In this document: positions 5,121 to 7,049 of the stretch, piece after piece
How positions within the stretch are numbered: position 1 is the stretch's first letter
How the letters are laid out: the number at the start of each line of letters is the position of its first letter
From: CAZUFB01 sp964619775
GTDB taxonomy: Bacteria > Actinomycetota > Coriobacteriia > Coriobacteriales > UMGS124
DNA: 7,049 nt
Assembly (NCBI GenBank): GCA_964619775.1
Contig: CAZUFB010000099.1
Location: forward strand, 1-7,049
Reading direction: 5' to 3'
Program-made: the position numbers and the translations under genes
The notes under the pieces: generated by a model
What the model was told of the DNA's origin: nothing
The model's database searches: none
Seen by the model: only the letters and a program-made list of their open reading frames with translations

Positions 5121-7049
5121 ATGGAATGCACGCGCAGGGACATGCTCAAGGGGGCCGCGCTGGGGACGGCGGCGATGGCAGGCTTTGCGGCCATTCCGCC
5201 GGTCGCGCTGGCCGAAGGCGAGGACCCGCAGTTCGACCGCGAGGTCGACTTCCTCGTCGTGGGCTACGGCCTGGCCGGCGAGTGCGCCGCGCTCGAAGCC
5301 AGCGACATCGACCCCGAGGCCGACATCCTCGTCATCGAGAAGATGGACGAGGCCAACCAGGGCGGCAACTCCATCGCTTCGGGCCAGACGGTCATCGTGC
5401 CTTCGCCCGACGACATCGACACGTTCAAGACCTACGTCGCGGCCTGCTTCGAGCCCAACCCCATTCCCGACGAGTACCTCGACTGGATGTGCGACGAGTT
5501 TGCCAACCAGGTGGACTGGATCCAAGGCACCGTGTCGCCCGTGGGTTACGAGATCGGCTACGTATCGGGCGGCCCGCTTTCGTGGGGCAAGCTCGTGACC
5601 GAGTTCCCCGACCTGGACGGCTCCAATTTCGTGGGCTGCTCGGGGCATGTCCGCGCGGCAGGCGAGACCTTCGAGTACGGCGGCGTGTGGCGCGGCTTCC
5701 ACCTGGCCTGTCAGGCCCGCGAGAACATCACCGTCGAGTACGAGTGCGTTTTCACCAACGTCATCATCGATGCCGACGGCAAGGTCGTGGGTGCCGTGGT
5801 GGACAACAAGGGCACCGAGGAGCGCATCGGTTCGACCCACGGCGTGGTGCTCGCCTGCGGCGGCTATGAGAACAACCTGCAGATGCAGCGCGACTTCCAC
5901 GGCATGGACATGGTGTATACCGGTGGCACGCCGGGCAACACGGGCGACGCCATCCAGGTTCTGATGGGTCTGGGCGCCCAGATTTGGCACATGCGCAACC
6001 AGACCCAGTCCGGCGGCCTGTGGCTCGGCATCAAGGTTCCCGACTACGAGAGCACGTTCATGCGCTCGTTCACCATGGCCGGCGGCTCCTGGATCGAGGT
6101 CGACGCCGAAAGCGCCCGCTTCTACAACGAGTCGGGCTCCTACCACCGCCAGCACATGAAGTACAAGCAGTACGGCCACTACGTCGACCTGCCGCACGAC
6201 CGCGCCCTGCCCGTGCACCTCATCTTCGACGACAAGGTCTGTCAGGCGGGCCCCATCGTCACGATGTGGCTGTCCTGGCCCATCACCACGCTCGGCTATA
6301 CCTGGTCCGACGACAACTCGGTCGAGATCGAGAAGGGCTGGATCGTCAAGGCCGACACCGTCGAGGAGCTCGCCGGCCTTATCGACCGCGACCCTGCGGC
6401 GCTCCAGGCGACGGTCGACGCCTACAACGAAGGCGTGGCCGCCGGTGCCGACGAGTTCGACCGCGACCCCGAGACCATGGCCGCCATCGACACCCCGCCC
6501 TACTACGCCGTCTCCATCACCCCGACGCTCGTGGGCACCACGGGCGGCGCCAAGCGCGACACGAGCTCCCGCGTCCTCACGTGGGACGACACCCCCATCG
6601 AAGGCCTCTACGAGGCGGGCGAGCTGGGCTCCTACGTGGCGAACCTCTACCAGAACGGCATGTTCCTGGCCGAGTGCATCGCCTCGGGCCGCGCCGCCGC
6701 CGACACCGCGTTCGGCGGGCGCTCCACGGTCTCCGAGCCCGCTCCCACCGAGAACCTTGCCGAGCTCATCGACATAAGCAAGAAGCCCGACGGTACTTAC
6801 GAGCAGCTGATCAACGGCAACGACGGCCAGTTCACCATCTCGGTCACCGTCGAGGGCGGCGCCATCACGGCCATCGAGGTCGTCGAGGGCCGCGGCAACA
6901 TGTTCATGACCGACGAGCAGCTGCAGGAATATATCGACGCGGTTATTGCCGACCAGACCGTCGCCGTCGACACGATCTCGGGCGCGACGCTCGACACCAA
7001 CAAGCTCAACCAGGGCCTGCAGACGCTGTTCGCCGACACGGTAGAGTAA
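5121..7049 (+). CDS. Tat-exported FAD-dependent reductase with C-terminal FMN-binding domain
   Basis: The 642-residue flavoprotein belongs to the fumarate reductase/succinate dehydrogenase FAD superfamily. The N-terminus is a Tat signal, TRRDMLK (4-10), with a hydrophobic stretch and likely cleavage after ALA (29-31). The FAD fold begins with VVGYGLAGE (G48, G50, G53); Glu73 in VIEK should bind ribose, and QGGNSIASG follows at 80. Canonical fumarate reductases have a catalytic His in an HxxGG-like motif and an NRLGGN Arg; here those places read TPTLVGTTGG (467-476) and NLYQNG (508-513), so fumarate is unlikely and the substrate is unknown. Residues about 551-642 form an FMN-binding domain with DTISGAT (617-623); Thr623 fits the ApbE-type covalent flavinylation site. 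By family analogy it reduces an organic electron acceptor outside the membrane, taking electrons from a quinol or cytochrome partner not seen here. The start is fixed by the strong ribosome binding site and Tat signal. The stop ends the window. Confidence 0.96.
   Translation: MECTRRDMLKGAALGTAAMAGFAAIPPVALAEGEDPQFDREVDFLVVGYGLAGECAALEASDIDPEADILVIEKMDEANQGGNSIASGQTVIVPSPDDIDTFKTYVAACFEPNPIPDEYLDWMCDEFANQVDWIQGTVSPVGYEIGYVSGGPLSWGKLVTEFPDLDGSNFVGCSGHVRAAGETFEYGGVWRGFHLACQARENITVEYECVFTNVIIDADGKVVGAVVDNKGTEERIGSTHGVVLACGGYENNLQMQRDFHGMDMVYTGGTPGNTGDAIQVLMGLGAQIWHMRNQTQSGGLWLGIKVPDYESTFMRSFTMAGGSWIEVDAESARFYNESGSYHRQHMKYKQYGHYVDLPHDRALPVHLIFDDKVCQAGPIVTMWLSWPITTLGYTWSDDNSVEIEKGWIVKADTVEELAGLIDRDPAALQATVDAYNEGVAAGADEFDRDPETMAAIDTPPYYAVSITPTLVGTTGGAKRDTSSRVLTWDDTPIEGLYEAGELGSYVANLYQNGMFLAECIASGRAAADTAFGGRSTVSEPAPTENLAELIDISKKPDGTYEQLINGNDGQFTISVTVEGGAITAIEVVEGRGNMFMTDEQLQEYIDAVIADQTVAVDTISGATLDTNKLNQGLQTLFADTVE

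Noticed and set aside
5067..6218. Minus-strand open frame of 383 codons opposite the flavoprotein.
   Set aside because: It is an antisense shadow with no motif; the plus strand has FAD and FMN motifs throughout.
1..7049. CRISPR arrays, tRNA or rRNA genes, insertion sequences.
   Set aside because: I looked for regularly spaced repeats, tRNA-like stems with CCA, and transposase motifs, and found none. The short repeats present are described individually.

Overview
The window joins two kinds of DNA. Positions 1 to about 1,720 have moderate GC and A/T-rich codons (AAA, GAA, ATA, TTT, TAT are common) and look like Firmicutes/Clostridia DNA. From about 1,730 to the end the sequence is GC-rich, with codons ending almost always in G or C. 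That style, together with a Tat-exported FAD/FMN reductase, suggests an Actinobacterial gut anaerobe of the class Coriobacteriia, probably Eggerthellaceae. This assignment is inference from composition and gene type; there is no rRNA or other marker gene here.

Left part, minus strand: a two-component system with the OmpR/PhoB-type response regulator (871-1560) first and its histidine kinase (1-865, C-terminus outside the window) second. The stop and start codons lie 5 bases apart, so the two are almost certainly one operon. The kinase has one membrane helix and no extracellular sensor domain. Composition suggests it was acquired, possibly as cargo of a mobile element, but no integrase, transposase or att site is visible.

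Middle, 1561-2185: a 625-base region between divergent genes, without a convincing gene. It holds the composition boundary, helically phased AACGG repeats, a terminator-like hairpin, a good sigma70-like promoter pointing right (1903-1931) and a run of eleven G. It leads to a plus-strand LytTR-type regulator (2186-2914) with a degenerate receiver domain.

Right part, plus strand: after a short promoter/hairpin region comes a 576-residue protein (3058-4788) with an apparent N-terminal OST-HTH/LOTUS-like domain (predicted RNA binding) and a C-terminal DUF3825-like domain, ending in a probable terminator. A 332-base gap with a possible operator and a long leader precedes a 642-residue Tat-exported flavoprotein reductase (5121-7049) of the fumarate-reductase FAD superfamily. 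It has a C-terminal FMN-binding domain with a clear flavinylation motif and lacks the fumarate-binding residues. The window ends exactly at its stop codon.

How the genes work together: the TCS pair is one unit. The three rightward genes share a strand, but the gaps (143 and 332 bases) with their own hairpins argue for separate transcripts. The LytTR protein could regulate either neighbour; that is proximity only.
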